Source of the DNA: Exiguobacterium sp. s146
GTDB taxonomy: Bacteria; Bacillota; Bacilli; Exiguobacteriales; Exiguobacteriaceae
Reading direction: 5' to 3'
Assembly (NCBI RefSeq): GCF_018618415.1
Contig: NZ_JACSMA010000003.1
Location: 186,001-250,000 of the forward strand
Length of the DNA stretch: 64,000 bases
Part shown: in pieces, positions 42,401 through 49,022 of the stretch
Position numbering within the stretch: position 1 is the stretch's first letter
Layout of the letters: each line of letters begins with the position of its first letter
Position numbers and translations under genes: made by a program
The notes under the pieces: model-generated
The model's database searches: none
Told to the model about the DNA's origin: nothing
The model's input: only the letters and a program-made list of their open reading frames with translations

Positions 42401-42596
42401 TGGCGACATCGACCGCATACATATCGTGTAAATACAGACCACTCACATCGTCCGGGAGTGAGGACGCCAGTTTCCCCTGTTCACTGACGCGTGCATATCG
42501 ATATCCCTCAGGCGTCACTTCCATCAAAAACACCATCCGGTATAACTGAACGAATACATCAAACAAATAGTGCGGATCGATTTTCATCTGTTGCAT
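39414..42596 (-). CDS. Cyclic di-GMP hybrid protein: PAS, degenerate GGDEF, EAL, two GAF, second GGDEF
   Basis: 1060-aa soluble signalling protein. Order: PAS-like (about 1-130), a GGDEF domain with the degenerate site VDGEDF (near 214), an EAL domain with EALVRW (near 340), NVSPVLF, EITEH, DDFGVSYSSLNYL, IKIDRSF and AEGVETE, all catalytic residues present, then two GAF domains (about 590-745 and 765-905), and a second GGDEF with AGDEF (near 974), a variant often active; no RxxD I-site is seen before it. It could be a bifunctional cyclase/phosphodiesterase. GGAGGTAC precedes ATG 42596. The kinase gene starts 14 bp downstream of its stop. Confidence 0.87.
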   Translation of the reverse strand: MQQMKIDPHYLFDVFVQLYRMVFLMEVTPEGYRYARVSEQGKLASSLPDDVSGLYLHDMYAVDVANELIGHYDEVVSTHAPVYFMSQMNIEANTARFASSVLMPLEDEAGNVRYVLGLTTDLSEEAEMKLLSSIENIDYLTGMPNLMKVKLELEKLFSQRGGAEATSVMRLHINRFKIILSLQGVEQSHRLIKEMTRHLSDLLPKGSIIGRVDGEDFIAVLPYTSIETATMHGERLLAAIAAYTYQVAETEFALSGCLGISAGSEDADRVIMNASTALLEARQAGKQMIKVYEKDDYVQHYIDEMTIEMELIKGLKTGELSVVYQPKIGCQDGMVHFEALVRWHSAALGNVSPETFIKIAETSLLIEDITGFVFDHVCRDMMEQPDLFEGRRVAVNVSPVLFRQDYIQQLLQVLATYGLRPEQFEFEITEHTLMQEPLLGIQTVDYLKTKGFRVLIDDFGVSYSSLNYLKMFEIDGIKIDRSFISQLDKDNGLKEYEIVKLIVSLAKKLNLEVTAEGVETEAQYRVMEQLGCDVIQGYFFSRPLPLTDLQQALDALVYQHAALRQLELATTSPSMVLDDQEAERLKTILRLEILNTPREERYDRITRLVARTLNMPVALISILTTDQQWFKSCAGPTLESPHVDREWTLCDRVVTGQSSVVIEDVRTSEAGTNNPLLENLGFYAGVPLTTRSGHVIGTLCVTDEQARSFDEAALQSLEDFARWVMAEIELTEQARAQAQRQQTLESLYEVTALHEPFGDKLKRIQTVLRSWIGYSHAVIFSTESTYRVLSEDGEGKLDWTSDALQHLHTLMTIGHQKLGRDELVIDGLEFASMISLPLANDGKTFAWVVFLAEQGNLNDVVDASTINEMTDTILLVTRWMENEIRRERKHQEVIELITQDSLTKLANRHSFMTDMRQKMNRKQSVVLLFIDLDDFKQVNDSYGHLIGDEVLIETARRIRSFSHTYDGKAYRFAGDEFLIVIEAGQDVLGTERFDELNRLISQEMNVGDGLSLRLSASIGVACSEDHASLDAMIHHSDAAMYVAKNCGGNGYYVYDSHQET

Positions 42597-42750
42597 ACTG
42601 TACCTCCAGGCAATCTCCGTTTCTTCTAGTTTAGTGGTTTTAGCCGGTCATGTTCACGAAACCGTTTAAAAAAAGGGGAAGACGTTTTTACTGAGCGGTC
42701 AATAATCGGGTATAGATAAGTAACAGTCGCAAAAAGCGAGGTGAACCATC

Positions 42751-43062
42751 ATGCTCAGTCGAAACGTCTATCCACAGACACGACCTGGAAAATGGTCGGT
42801 CCTCTTGTTTCTTGCGGTGTTCTTGCTCTTACTCGTGTCTGCCCTCATCGTCCAATCCGCTCAACCGTTAAACGTCGACACGATCTTCGACAACACGTGG
42901 GCGGCTATCGTCTCGATGTTGGCCATCGCCGCCGCACTCGGTGCGTTCGTCGTCGGGATATATACCATCCTGCGCAATCACGAACGCTCGGTCGCCGTCT
43001 TCGTTACCGTCTCGCTCGGTGGACTTGTCGCGTTGTTCGTGCTCATGCAACTGTTCCTGTAA
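42751..43062 (+). CDS. Small membrane protein, paralogue of the 48647 gene
   Basis: 103-aa protein with three hydrophobic helices (about 18-38, 50-72, 80-102). The motifs GKWSVLLFLAVFLLL at the start and ALGAFVVGIYTILRNHERSV in the centre correspond to GKWSILLIGLFLAM and GLGAFVTGWWAILKQKEYAV in the protein at 48647-48973, so the two form a small local family. GCGAGGTG precedes ATG 42751. A perfect SigB -10 (GGGTAT, about 42707-42712) lies upstream but its -35 is poor. Function unknown. Confidence 0.68.
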   Translation: MLSRNVYPQTRPGKWSVLLFLAVFLLLLVSALIVQSAQPLNVDTIFDNTWAAIVSMLAIAAALGAFVVGIYTILRNHERSVAVFVTVSLGGLVALFVLMQLFL

Positions 43063-43067
43063 CCGAC

Positions 43068-43102
43068 AAACGCACCTTTCCGTTAGGAATAGGTGCGTTT
43101 TC
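43068..43102. terminator. Terminator between small membrane protein and LLM oxidoreductase genes
   Basis: AAACGCACCT / AGGTGCGTTT, 13-nt loop; shared by two convergent genes. Confidence 0.7.
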
Positions 43103-43103
43103 G

Positions 43104-44096
43104 TCATAGAAGTTCTTTCGCGAGCAACCGATAGACGTTCAAGCGGTTCTCTTGTGTATGCTGGATGCTGCAGATCATCGCCTCATCAAATCCATAATGG
43201 GCCGATTCTTCCTGCAGTTGCGTCGCAATCTGCTTCGGTGTCCCGACGAGATGGATTTTTCGGTTGTTGGCGATTTGAATCTTGTCGATCTCGGTGAGCG
43301 GATAGTCGTGTGCCGCCTCCGGGCTCATTAATTGGCGGAGCTGGCCTTTCATCAAAAACAGGCGCGATAAATCTGACGGACGAGCCAAATACTCGGCCTC
43401 TTCTTCCGTCTCAGCCGTCGTCACGAGATACGTGACGCTGATGTCCGGCTTCTCCATGAAAGCGGATGGGGTGAAGTGCTGACGATACGCGTCGAGCGCC
43501 GCGACACTCAATTCCCCATTGAAGAATTGGGCGAATGAGTAGCCGAGCCCCATCCGTCCTGCTTGGATGGCGCTATTCCCGCTCGACCCGAGGAGCCATG
43601 CCTCAGGGAGCGTGACGCCGGTCGGAGCGGCCGGTGTATTCTTGTACCACCGTTCCTCCGGCGTCTCATCGTTGATGAGTTGAAGCGTCGTCCCGAGCTT
43701 TTCATACAATCCGTCCATCATCGGCTTTTGTCCTTGCGACATCGCGTAGATGGCATTGGCATCCCCACCCGGTGCCCGTCCGACCCCGAAATCGATACGT
43801 CCCGGTGCGAGCGCACTGAGCGTCTTGAACACTTCGGCCATTTTAAGCGGGGAATAGTGCATCATCATGATGCCGCCCGAGCCGAGACGAATCCGTTCTG
43901 TTTTCGCCGCAATATAAGCCGCAACGACTTCCGGAGCCGAGCTGGCAAACGACATGCCACCGTGGTGTTCAGCCATCCACATCCGGTAATAGCCGAGTTC
44001 TTCTGCCAATTGGGCCAGTTCGACCGCGCTTTGTAACGCATGTTCTGATGTATGTCCGGATGTTACCGGCGCTTGATCCAATACACTTAATCTCAT
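43104..44096 (-). CDS. LLM class flavin-dependent oxidoreductase (luciferase-like)
   Basis: 330-aa bacterial-luciferase-like monooxygenase or F420/FMN oxidoreductase. Visible family features: LSVLDQAPVTSG at the start, YRMWMAEHHGGMSFASSAPE, GSGGIMMMHYSPLKMAEVF, RIDFGVGRAPGGD and LVGTPKQIATQLQ near the end. This subgroup is common in Bacillota and usually has no known substrate. GGAACGGAG precedes ATG 44096. It is a single gene between a terminator and a divergent transporter gene. Confidence 0.88.
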   Translation of the reverse strand: MRLSVLDQAPVTSGHTSEHALQSAVELAQLAEELGYYRMWMAEHHGGMSFASSAPEVVAAYIAAKTERIRLGSGGIMMMHYSPLKMAEVFKTLSALAPGRIDFGVGRAPGGDANAIYAMSQGQKPMMDGLYEKLGTTLQLINDETPEERWYKNTPAAPTGVTLPEAWLLGSSGNSAIQAGRMGLGYSFAQFFNGELSVAALDAYRQHFTPSAFMEKPDISVTYLVTTAETEEEAEYLARPSDLSRLFLMKGQLRQLMSPEAAHDYPLTEIDKIQIANNRKIHLVGTPKQIATQLQEESAHYGFDEAMICSIQHTQENRLNVYRLLAKELL

Positions 44097-44198
44097 CTGT
44101 ATCGCTCCGTTCCTAAAGTATATATGGTGAATATCTCGATTTTGTAAGACTCGCCGTCATCATACTAAAGTGAGCCGGAGAATACGAATAGTTCGCTC

Positions 44199-44213
44199 TT
44201 GAGAACGCTTTCT
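44199..44213. promoter_or_regulatory. Possible CcpA cre site upstream of the YjiH-type gene
   Basis: TTGAGAACGCTTTCT matches the cre consensus except for one fixed base. It lies upstream of the -35 element of the 44370 gene, a position compatible with activation or weak repression. Confidence 0.4.
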
Positions 44214-44238
44214 TTTTTCAGAAAATTACAACGAGTTG

Positions 44239-44268
44239 TTGCCTGCTCAATGTTCTCTTCTCTATAAT
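44239..44268 (+). promoter_or_regulatory. SigA promoter of the YjiH-type gene
   Basis: TTGCCT, 18 nt, TATAAT (perfect -10). The leader of about 95 nt contains a GCACG-N7-CGTGC hairpin and a GCTA-N8-TAGC hairpin. Confidence 0.6.
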
Positions 44269-44369
44269 GAACGAGAAGAAGCTATTCCTTCATAGCAATT
44301 CACGCAAAGCACGATGGGGACGTGCCAGTGAAGCGCACACTATATTTTCGGGGAAAAGGGGTAAATTGA

Positions 44370-45746
44370 ATGAATCACACACCAAACCGGTCCGGTCATG
44401 ACGGGCCCAGATTCACATCAGCAGATTACATGAAATTCATCATTCCATCGTTAATCGGGATTCTATTCTTCATCGTTCCAATCCCGTCTGGTGACGGGTT
44501 CACCATTCCGGTCGCCTTTTTATCGAACTGGTTGATTGACTTGATCGGCGACATCGTGCCGACACTCGCCGTCATCATGATGGGGATTTCGGTCGTCGGT
44601 TCACTCATCACGTACGCGGTCAAACCGGCGTTCATTTTAGAGCGTCCACACATGAGCACGCTGTTCAACGTCACACCGTTCTGGTTCGTGATGCGCGTCA
44701 TCGGGTTCATCGCCGGTGTCATGACGCTACTCGTCATCGGTCCCGAAGCGATCACATCCGAGTTCACGGGTGGCTTGTTGTTATATGACTTAATCCCGAT
44801 TTTGTTCGCGACGTTCTTGTTCGCCGGGATTTTATTGCCGCTCCTGTTGAACTTCGGATTGCTCGAATTCGTCGGCACGATGCTCATCAAAGTGATGCGC
44901 CCGCTGTTCCGTCTCCCGGGTCGGGCCTCGCTCGATGCGCTCGCATCTTGGGTCGGGGACGCCACGATCGGAATTTTGTTGACAACAAGACAATATGAAG
45001 AAGGCTACTATACGAAACGAGAAGCCTCGATCATCGCCACGACGTTCTCGGTCGTCTCGATCACGTTCACGATCGTCATCCTGTCGTACATGGAGCTCGA
45101 TGCCTACTTCCCGCACTATTACGGGACCATTATCCTGTCTGGGATCGTCGCCGCGCTCATCATGCCGCGCATCTATCCGTTGTCACGTAAGCCTGACACG
45201 GCGTATGAAAAGACCGAATTGAAACCGGAAGAACCGGTGCCGGCGAACGTCCCGATGCGCGTCTGGGCACTTCGTCAAGCGTTGCTCAAATCAAAATCGA
45301 GTAAAGGTGCCGGCGCCACGTTCAAGGACGGGTTCCAAAACGTGATCGATATGTGGCTCGGCATTTTACCGGTCGTCATGGCCGTCGGAACGATTGCGCT
45401 CGTCATCGCTGAACATACATCGCTGTTCACGATTCTCGGCAAGCCGTTCGAACCGATTCTCATGTTGTTGCAAGTACCGGAAGCAGATGCTGCGGCCCAG
45501 ACGATGGTCGTCGGGTTCGCCGACATGTTCTTGCCGGCCGTACTCGGCAGCGGCATCGAGAGCGAATTGACACGGTTCGTCATCGCCTGTGTGTCCGTCA
45601 CCCAGCTCATCTTCATGTCGGAAGTCGGCGGATTGTTGCTCGGCTCAAAATTACCGATCTCGTTCTTCGATCTCGTCCTTATCTTCTTGTTGCGGACAAT
45701 CATCACGTTACCGATTATCGTCGGAATCGCCCATCTCATCTTTTAA
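44370..45746 (+). CDS. YjiH family membrane protein with nucleoside-recognition (GATE) domains
   Basis: 458-aa polytopic protein of the YjiH/SpoIIM-related 'nucleoside recognition' GATE-domain group, thought to be transporters of unknown substrate. Conserved stretches include the start IPSLIGILFFIVPIPSG, VVGSLITYAV, LPLLLNFGLLEFVGTMLIKV and the two half-repeats WVGDATIGILLTTRQYEEGYY (WVGDATIGILLTT / RQYEEGYYTKREAS) and MFLPAVLGSGIESELTRFV. AAAAGGGGTAAATTGA precedes ATG 44370. It has its own promoter and 3' hairpin. Confidence 0.82.
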   Translation: MNHTPNRSGHDGPRFTSADYMKFIIPSLIGILFFIVPIPSGDGFTIPVAFLSNWLIDLIGDIVPTLAVIMMGISVVGSLITYAVKPAFILERPHMSTLFNVTPFWFVMRVIGFIAGVMTLLVIGPEAITSEFTGGLLLYDLIPILFATFLFAGILLPLLLNFGLLEFVGTMLIKVMRPLFRLPGRASLDALASWVGDATIGILLTTRQYEEGYYTKREASIIATTFSVVSITFTIVILSYMELDAYFPHYYGTIILSGIVAALIMPRIYPLSRKPDTAYEKTELKPEEPVPANVPMRVWALRQALLKSKSSKGAGATFKDGFQNVIDMWLGILPVVMAVGTIALVIAEHTSLFTILGKPFEPILMLLQVPEADAAAQTMVVGFADMFLPAVLGSGIESELTRFVIACVSVTQLIFMSEVGGLLLGSKLPISFFDLVLIFLLRTIITLPIIVGIAHLIF

Positions 45747-45753
45747 CGACGCC

Positions 45754-45790
45754 ACGCCCGTTCTCTCATTCCAGAGGACGGGCGTTGTTT
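45754..45790 (+). terminator. Terminator after the YjiH-type gene
   Basis: ACGCCCGTTCTCT / AGAGGACGGGCGT hairpin followed by TGTTTGT. Confidence 0.7.
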
Positions 45791-45818
45791 GTATAATAAA
45801 GAAAAAGGGAGGTGTGTC

Positions 45819-46478
45819 ATGAACGAACATTATGCCGGACAGCTCGAAGTGGCAAAGAAAGGCTACGCTGGAATCATCGATCCGGAGGCATACGTGAACG
45901 ACCGCTATCACGGCCATTGGACGGTCAAGAACGAGAAGCGCATCAGCGGGGTTCCGGTGCTGCTTCAAAAAGCATTCAATGGCGGCAAGAACAACTGCAC
46001 GCTCACCTCGATGACGGCCATTTTCCGCTATTATCGGGACCACGGCTATGAGCGCATCCCTGAGGACGTGATCGAGATTCAACGTGACGCGCGCGAGATT
46101 GCGCTCGCCCATCAATTCAAGGACGAGAAAGGCACGCCACCGACGCGGATTGCCGCAATCGTCACGAAGCTGTGGGCCCATTACGGTTACGACGGCCACG
46201 GCAGTTCGCGTTATCTATGGAAATGGTCGACGTTCGAGCGTGAGCTCGCGGCCGACCGTCCGTTCATCTTGAATATGGCGAACGGCTTTTATAAAAACCA
46301 CTCCGTCACCGGAATCGGGTATATTATCTTCCAGAAACCCGGCTTTCCCGACGTCATCTTGCTCGAGGTGCTCGACAACCGGTCCCGCGATATTCGCTAC
46401 ATCGATTTCAACGAGTTCAACTTTTGGGGCAGCATCACGCGCGTCCATCCACCTAAGCTAGACGTTCAGACAAAATAA
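45819..46478 (+). CDS. Hypothetical protein with possible C39-like cysteine-peptidase fold
   Basis: 219-aa soluble protein with no signal peptide. NNCTLTSMTAIFRYYRDHG resembles the nucleophile helix of C39-type papain-like peptidases, KNHSVTGIGYIIF supplies a His in the expected strand context, and LLEVLDNRSRDIRYIDF contains an Asp following it. The order Cys-His-Asp fits the fold, but catalytic activity is an inference. GGGAGGTGTGTC precedes ATG 45819; the frame back to 45789 lacks a ribosome binding site. It overlaps the convergent gene by 13 bp. Confidence 0.6.
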   Translation: MNEHYAGQLEVAKKGYAGIIDPEAYVNDRYHGHWTVKNEKRISGVPVLLQKAFNGGKNNCTLTSMTAIFRYYRDHGYERIPEDVIEIQRDAREIALAHQFKDEKGTPPTRIAAIVTKLWAHYGYDGHGSSRYLWKWSTFERELAADRPFILNMANGFYKNHSVTGIGYIIFQKPGFPDVILLEVLDNRSRDIRYIDFNEFNFWGSITRVHPPKLDVQTK

Positions 46479-47275
46479 CGACGAGCGCTCGTCTCGATGG
46501 CTTCCCCGATTCGGATTAGATGCTCGCGTTTCGCGTACGAACCATGATGGAGCCCGAACACGTCTTGACCGTTCCCGAGACCGACGAACACTTCGGACGG
46601 TTTGAAATGTAAGCCGATCATCGGGATACCGAGCGTCATGTGATGGCCGAGCTCGAACCGGGCGCTCGGATACGCCTCGATGATCTCACGATGCGTAAAA
46701 CCGTCAAACGCTTCGCAGTTGTCCCGTCCGATGATGATCAGACGGGACGGTGCCACATGACGAATCGTCCGTTCCAACAAGTCGAGCGAGGTCGGATGCT
46801 CCATCCACTGGCGTCCTGTCCGCAATTGGCCCATCTGACGCCACGTCGCATATTTGAAGAAATCGACATGGAGCGCGGACCCGTCGTAGAACGAGCGTCC
46901 CATCCCTTCTAGCAGGGCCTCGAGCTTCGCCCCTCCCGGTTTGCCGAACCAGCTCGTCGTCGCCCGTCCGGCCTCGAAGTAAGCCCCAGCATAGGCAAGC
47001 GTCGCGTCGAGCGCCCGTTCGTCTTCGACATAGGCATCGAGCGTTTGGTCACGCCAATAGAATTTTTGCGTTGCTCCGCTTCGAACGGCACCGTCTCGTT
47101 CGTAAAACTCGCCGCGCGACGGGTTCGTCCCGACGGTGAGCCATTGTTGCTGCGTCGGTCGCCCATACCATAGGACCGGGGACGCCCCGTCGATCAGTTC
47201 CGCCTGAAACGACGACGCCATGAGCGCTTGTTGAAATCGAATCGCGTCTTGCAATAGCACACGTGCCTGATCCAT
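46466..47275 (-). CDS. Hypothetical protein, possibly uracil-DNA-glycosylase-like fold
   Basis: 269-aa soluble protein of unrecognised family. The motif [16 protein letters not shown] recalls motif A (GxNP) of the uracil-DNA glycosylase superfamily, and [17 protein letters not shown] and [13 protein letters not shown] could be the later strand and His motif, but the match is weak. AGAGGATGTG precedes ATG 47275. Its 3' end overlaps the 45819 gene. It is divergent from rluF. Confidence 0.55.
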   Translation of the reverse strand: MDQARVLLQDAIRFQQALMASSFQAELIDGASPVLWYGRPTQQQWLTVGTNPSRGEFYERDGAVRSGATQKFYWRDQTLDAYVEDERALDATLAYAGAYFEAGRATTSWFGKPGGAKLEALLEGMGRSFYDGSALHVDFFKYATWRQMGQLRTGRQWMEHPTSLDLLERTIRHVAPSRLIIIGRDNCEAFDGFTHREIIEAYPSARFELGHHMTLGIPMIGLHFKPSEVFVGLGNGQDVFGLHHGSYAKREHLIRIGEAIETSARRYFV

Positions 47276-47371
47276 CGTGCCACATCCTCTCTACTCGGTC
47301 GTTTCCCGCTTTCAGGCACATGTAAAATACGTTATAGTGAGAGGACGAAGCCAAAAAAAGGACGTGGATCT

Positions 47372-48082
47372 ATGCGTATCAACAAATTCATCAGTGAATC
47401 CGGTAAGGCGTCACGCCGCCAAGCCGACCGTCTCGTCGAAGAAGGACGGGTCACCATCAACGGCAAGAAAGCGAAAATCGGCGACCAAGTGAATCCCGGA
47501 GACGAAGTACTCGTCAACGGTTCGGCCGCCCGCGTCGCACGAAACAACGTTTATATCGCCGTCCATAAACCGGTCGGCATCACGAGCACGACCGAGAAGA
47601 AGGTCAAAGGCAACTTGGTCGACCTCGTCAATCACCCGCTCCGCATCTTCAATATCGGTCGCCTCGATAAAGATTCGGAAGGGCTCATCTTGATGACGAA
47701 CGACGGCGATATCGTCAACGAGATTCTTCGCGCCGAGGGCGAGCACGAGAAAGAATACATCGTCTCGGTCGATAAGCCAATCACCCCGGAGTTCGTCGAA
47801 CAGATGGAAGCCGGCGTCAAAATCCTCGGTCAGAAGACGTTGCCGTGTAAAGTCCACCAACTGTCGAAGTTCGATTTCAACATCACGCTGACGCAAGGGC
47901 TCAACCGCCAAATCCGTCGGATGTGTGAAGCGCTCGGTTATGAGGTGTACCGCCTTCAGCGCGTACGTGTCATGAACATCACGCTCGGCAAGCTCCCGCC
48001 CGGACAATGGCGCGACCTGTCGAAAAAAGAGCGCGAGCAATTGTTCCGCGAATTGAATTACGAACCGAAAGAATGGTATTAA
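47372..48082 (+). CDS. rluF: 23S rRNA pseudouridine synthase RluF-type
   Basis: 236-aa RNA-modifying enzyme of the RsuA/RluF branch. An N-terminal S4 domain ([20 protein letters not shown], then [14 protein letters not shown]) is followed by the synthase domain with the catalytic Asp in [18 protein letters not shown] and [20 protein letters not shown] near the end. Length and motif set point to RluF, which modifies U2604 of 23S rRNA. AAAGGACGTGG precedes ATG 47372. Confidence 0.92.
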   Translation: MRINKFISESGKASRRQADRLVEEGRVTINGKKAKIGDQVNPGDEVLVNGSAARVARNNVYIAVHKPVGITSTTEKKVKGNLVDLVNHPLRIFNIGRLDKDSEGLILMTNDGDIVNEILRAEGEHEKEYIVSVDKPITPEFVEQMEAGVKILGQKTLPCKVHQLSKFDFNITLTQGLNRQIRRMCEALGYEVYRLQRVRVMNITLGKLPPGQWRDLSKKEREQLFRELNYEPKEWY

Positions 48083-48116
48083 AACAAGCCCAGACGCTTT
48101 TGTCTGGGCTTGTTAT
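48081..48116. terminator. Bidirectional terminator after rluF
   Basis: AACAAGCCCAGAC / GTCTGGGCTTGTT with a 6-nt loop; convergent with the next minus-strand gene. Confidence 0.85.
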
Positions 48117-48526
48117 CGTTCATAGAGCGATGCGACATGATCGGTCTCGCGTCGGATAAAGCGTTTGAGTTGGGCGCATAAGTCATCGAGTTGCCCCATC
48201 GTCGTCTCGAACGAGAACGTCGCCTTCATATCTCCGCCATCGCCTCTCATTTGTTCAGATTCGACATCGACCCGAACGGTCCCTCTCGCATTCGCCAGTG
48301 CGAACTTCAACGAGACGTGAACGAGCGGAACATCGAGCGCCCACGTCTCGGGTGACCTCCCGTTTCGTGCATTGAACGCCCGTAACGTGGAGACGAGGGA
48401 TTCGATGTCGGTGTCTGTGACATATTCGTCCACCGTGACCTCGCACCACTTCGCTTTCAGCGTCAATACGACTTCCATTTCTAAACCGTCTTCCCAAATC
48501 CGTCTCAGTTTGAACTGTTCGACCAT
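48113..48526 (-). CDS. Hypothetical protein, possibly WapI-like domain
   Basis: 137-aa soluble protein starting MVEQFKLRRIWEDGLEME. It has N-terminal strands, a helix, paired strands (LVHVSLKFALANARGTVRVD) and a last strand-helix unit FSFETTMGQLDDLCAQLKRF, the same plan as in the 19433-19765 protein and in WapI-like proteins. No clear named homologue. GTGGGGAT before ATG 48526 supports this start; a GTG at 48538 is an alternative. Function unknown. Confidence 0.5.
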   Translation of the reverse strand: MVEQFKLRRIWEDGLEMEVVLTLKAKWCEVTVDEYVTDTDIESLVSTLRAFNARNGRSPETWALDVPLVHVSLKFALANARGTVRVDVESEQMRGDGGDMKATFSFETTMGQLDDLCAQLKRFIRRETDHVASLYER

Positions 48527-48646
48527 TGCTATCCCCACTCTCTCATTTCGACTATATCATGTCGTTTCCACGAAACTCGTCAACTTTTCATTAAAACGGG
48601 AATAGACCTATACAGATGATTTCGTAACGAAAAGAGGTGAATCGTC

Positions 48647-48973
48647 ATGAATGGCGCCTTGTTCCCTCGCACCTCGGTCGGTAAGTGGTCCATCCTCCTC
48701 ATCGGCTTGTTCCTGGCCATGTACGTGCCGTTCCTCCTGCTCGATAACTTCGATACGACCTTCCACTCGACGCTTTGGAGCGACAACGCCGCGAACATGC
48801 TTCGGCTCAGCTATATGACCACGTTCTCCGTCCTCGGGCTCGGAGCGTTCGTGACCGGCTGGTGGGCCATCTTGAAACAAAAAGAATACGCTGTGCTCGT
48901 CTTCTTCGCGGCCGTCCTCGGCTCCGGACTGTTCGTCCTCTTGGTCATGGAGCTCCTCGGCATCCTCGAGTAG
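48647..48973 (+). CDS. Small membrane protein, paralogue of the 42751 gene
   Basis: 108-aa protein with three helices (about 14-33, 52-73, 83-106), related to the 103-aa protein at 42751-43062 by the motifs GKWSILLIG and LGAFVTGWWAILKQKE. AAGAGGTGAATCGTC precedes ATG 48647. A SigB-like promoter (GTCAAC, 13 nt, GGGAAT, about 48578-48602) lies 45 bp upstream. Function unknown; a stress-linked envelope protein is a guess. Confidence 0.66.
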   Translation: MNGALFPRTSVGKWSILLIGLFLAMYVPFLLLDNFDTTFHSTLWSDNAANMLRLSYMTTFSVLGLGAFVTGWWAILKQKEYAVLVFFAAVLGSGLFVLLVMELLGILE

Positions 48974-48979
48974 AAGACA

Positions 48980-49014
48980 AAACAAGGAGTTCGCCGCGGC
49001 GAACTCCTTGTTGC
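48980..49014. terminator. Bidirectional terminator
   Basis: CAAGGAGTTCGCC-GC-GGCGAACTCCTTG, 13-bp perfect stem with A-rich left and T-rich right flanks, between convergent genes. Confidence 0.88.
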
Positions 49015-49022
49015 TTGCGCAC

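Noticed and set aside
44269-44369. GEMM-I c-di-GMP riboswitch before the YjiH-type gene
   Set aside because: ACGCAAAGC is present, but the required upstream GGCAAACC segment and the downstream GUAGG/CCGGG strand are missing.
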